From Rhodospirillaceae bacterium UBA4479 (GTDB taxonomy: Bacteria; Pseudomonadota; Alphaproteobacteria; Rhodospirillales; Casp-alpha2): a stretch of 8,089 nt of DNA. The position numbers and the translations under genes are program-made. Under the pieces are notes generated by a model. That model had not been told where the DNA came from. It saw only the letters and a program-made list of their open reading frames with translations, and made no database searches. Of the stretch, positions 7,281 through 8,089 are shown piece by piece. The stretch spans positions 1-8,089 of the forward strand of contig DGNZ01000348.1 in NCBI GenBank assembly GCA_002389175.1. The letters are read 5' to 3'. Positions within the stretch are counted from its first letter, which is position 1; each line of letters starts with the position of its first letter.

Positions 7281-8089
7281 ATGTCGCAGAAGCCAGTTAT
7301 CCTTGTTGGTAGAAAGTTACCAGAAGCAGTCGAAGCCAGATTGAGCCGAGACTATGACGCTATTCTGAATCCTGACGACACGTTGTATTCTGCCGACGAT
7401 CTGGTTGCTAAATCTGCAGGTATCGATGCGATCCTGCCCTGTCACAGCGAACATTTGTCCGCAGATGTGATTTCCAGGTTATCTGACAGCGTAAAAATCA
7501 TCGCCAATTTCTCGGTCGGTTACGATCACGTCGATACGGATGCAGCCAAGGCGCGTGGCATCGTTGTGACGAATACGCCCGATGTGCTGTCGGACGCCAC
7601 CGCCGAGATCGCGATGCTGTTGATGCTGGGCGCTGCACGGCGCGCATCAGAAGGCAATCGCCTGGTCCGCTCGGCGTCCTGGAAAGACTGGAGCCCGGCA
7701 TTCATGGTCGGCACACAAATCACCGGAAAGCGCTTTGGAGTGATTGGTATGGGTCGTGTGGGTCGTGTGACTGCGTCTCGTGCGCGGGGATTTGATATGG
7801 ATGTTCACTATTACAACCGTAATAAGCTCTCGGATGATCTCGAAGCCGGTGCAACATTCCACGCAAATGTTGATGATCTGCTGAGCAACGCCGACGTTTT
7901 ATCAATCCATTGTCCTGCGACCCCTGAAACAACGGGGCTTTTGAATGCCGAGAAGATAGATAAGTTGCCTGATGGCGCGGTTGTCGTGAATACGAGCCGC
8001 GGTGCTGTCGTCAACGATGATGATTTGATCGCGGCGCTTAAGTCAGGAAAAGTCGCGGCAGCAGGGCTTGATGTTTTCAACGGCGAGCC
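7281..8089 (+). CDS. D-isomer-specific 2-hydroxyacid dehydrogenase, glyoxylate/hydroxypyruvate reductase type (3' end outside the window)
   Basis: Cytoplasmic NAD(P)H-dependent enzyme that reduces 2-oxoacids, probably glyoxylate or hydroxypyruvate, to D-2-hydroxyacids. The frame is open to the right edge and gives 269 full codons; about 50-60 residues are probably missing. Visible motifs are the substrate-side NFSVGYDHVD (76-85), the dinucleotide loop G156-M-G-R-V-G161, catalytic R240 in NTSRGAVVNDDDL, and catalytic E269 in DVFNGE at the cut end. The catalytic histidine would lie in the missing part. After the second strand of the Rossmann fold the sequence is HYYNRNK (176-182), with Arg and no Asp, which hints at NADPH over NADH. 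The start is secure at its upstream limit: TGA at 7278-7280 lies in frame directly before ATG 7281. GGGGG at 7272-7276 is a mediocre ribosome site. The exact substrate cannot be told from the sequence. Confidence 0.92.
   Translation, partial: MSQKPVILVGRKLPEAVEARLSRDYDAILNPDDTLYSADDLVAKSAGIDAILPCHSEHLSADVISRLSDSVKIIANFSVGYDHVDTDAAKARGIVVTNTPDVLSDATAEIAMLLMLGAARRASEGNRLVRSASWKDWSPAFMVGTQITGKRFGVIGMGRVGRVTASRARGFDMDVHYYNRNKLSDDLEAGATFHANVDDLLSNADVLSIHCPATPETTGLLNAEKIDKLPDGAVVVNTSRGAVVNDDDLIAALKSGKVAAAGLDVFNGE

Noticed and set aside
1..8089. CRISPR arrays, tRNA/rRNA genes, insertion sequences, phage or defence genes
   Set aside because: Looked for on both strands by eye and none was seen; the window is filled by conserved chromosomal genes.

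Overview
The window reads as a stretch of an alphaproteobacterial chromosome of moderate GC content. The protein sequences and the gene order mreB-mreC-mreD-mrdA-rodA fit that group, but this comes from family knowledge and not from a database search. No mobile element, CRISPR array, tRNA or rRNA was seen. I did not find an undescribed system; most of the window is conserved cell-shape machinery.

Layout. Positions 1-5404 hold the rod-shape (elongasome) cluster on the + strand: the C-terminal three quarters of MreB (cut by the window's left edge), MreC, MreD, PBP2 (MrdA) and RodA. After a 111-base gap between mreB and mreC, the genes are packed tightly (gaps of 9 and 1 bases, then a 4-base overlap), which suggests one transcript. 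MreB filaments are linked through MreC and MreD to the RodA glycosyltransferase and PBP2 transpeptidase, which together build the lateral wall.

Only 3 bases after rodA, and facing it, lies a gene on the - strand (5408-6925). It encodes a membrane-anchored protein with the FMN / 3Fe-4S domain of glutamate synthase but without the glutaminase half. Its true start is probably 8 codons downstream of the longest frame, because a good ribosome binding site sits there.

A divergent intergenic region follows (6926-7280, 355 bases, AT-rich in its right half). It contains a perfect 10-base inverted repeat 43 bases upstream of the glutamate-synthase-like gene, which is the best candidate regulatory site in the window. 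The right end (7281 to the edge) is a D-isomer-specific 2-hydroxyacid dehydrogenase of the glyoxylate/hydroxypyruvate reductase type, with its last part cut off.
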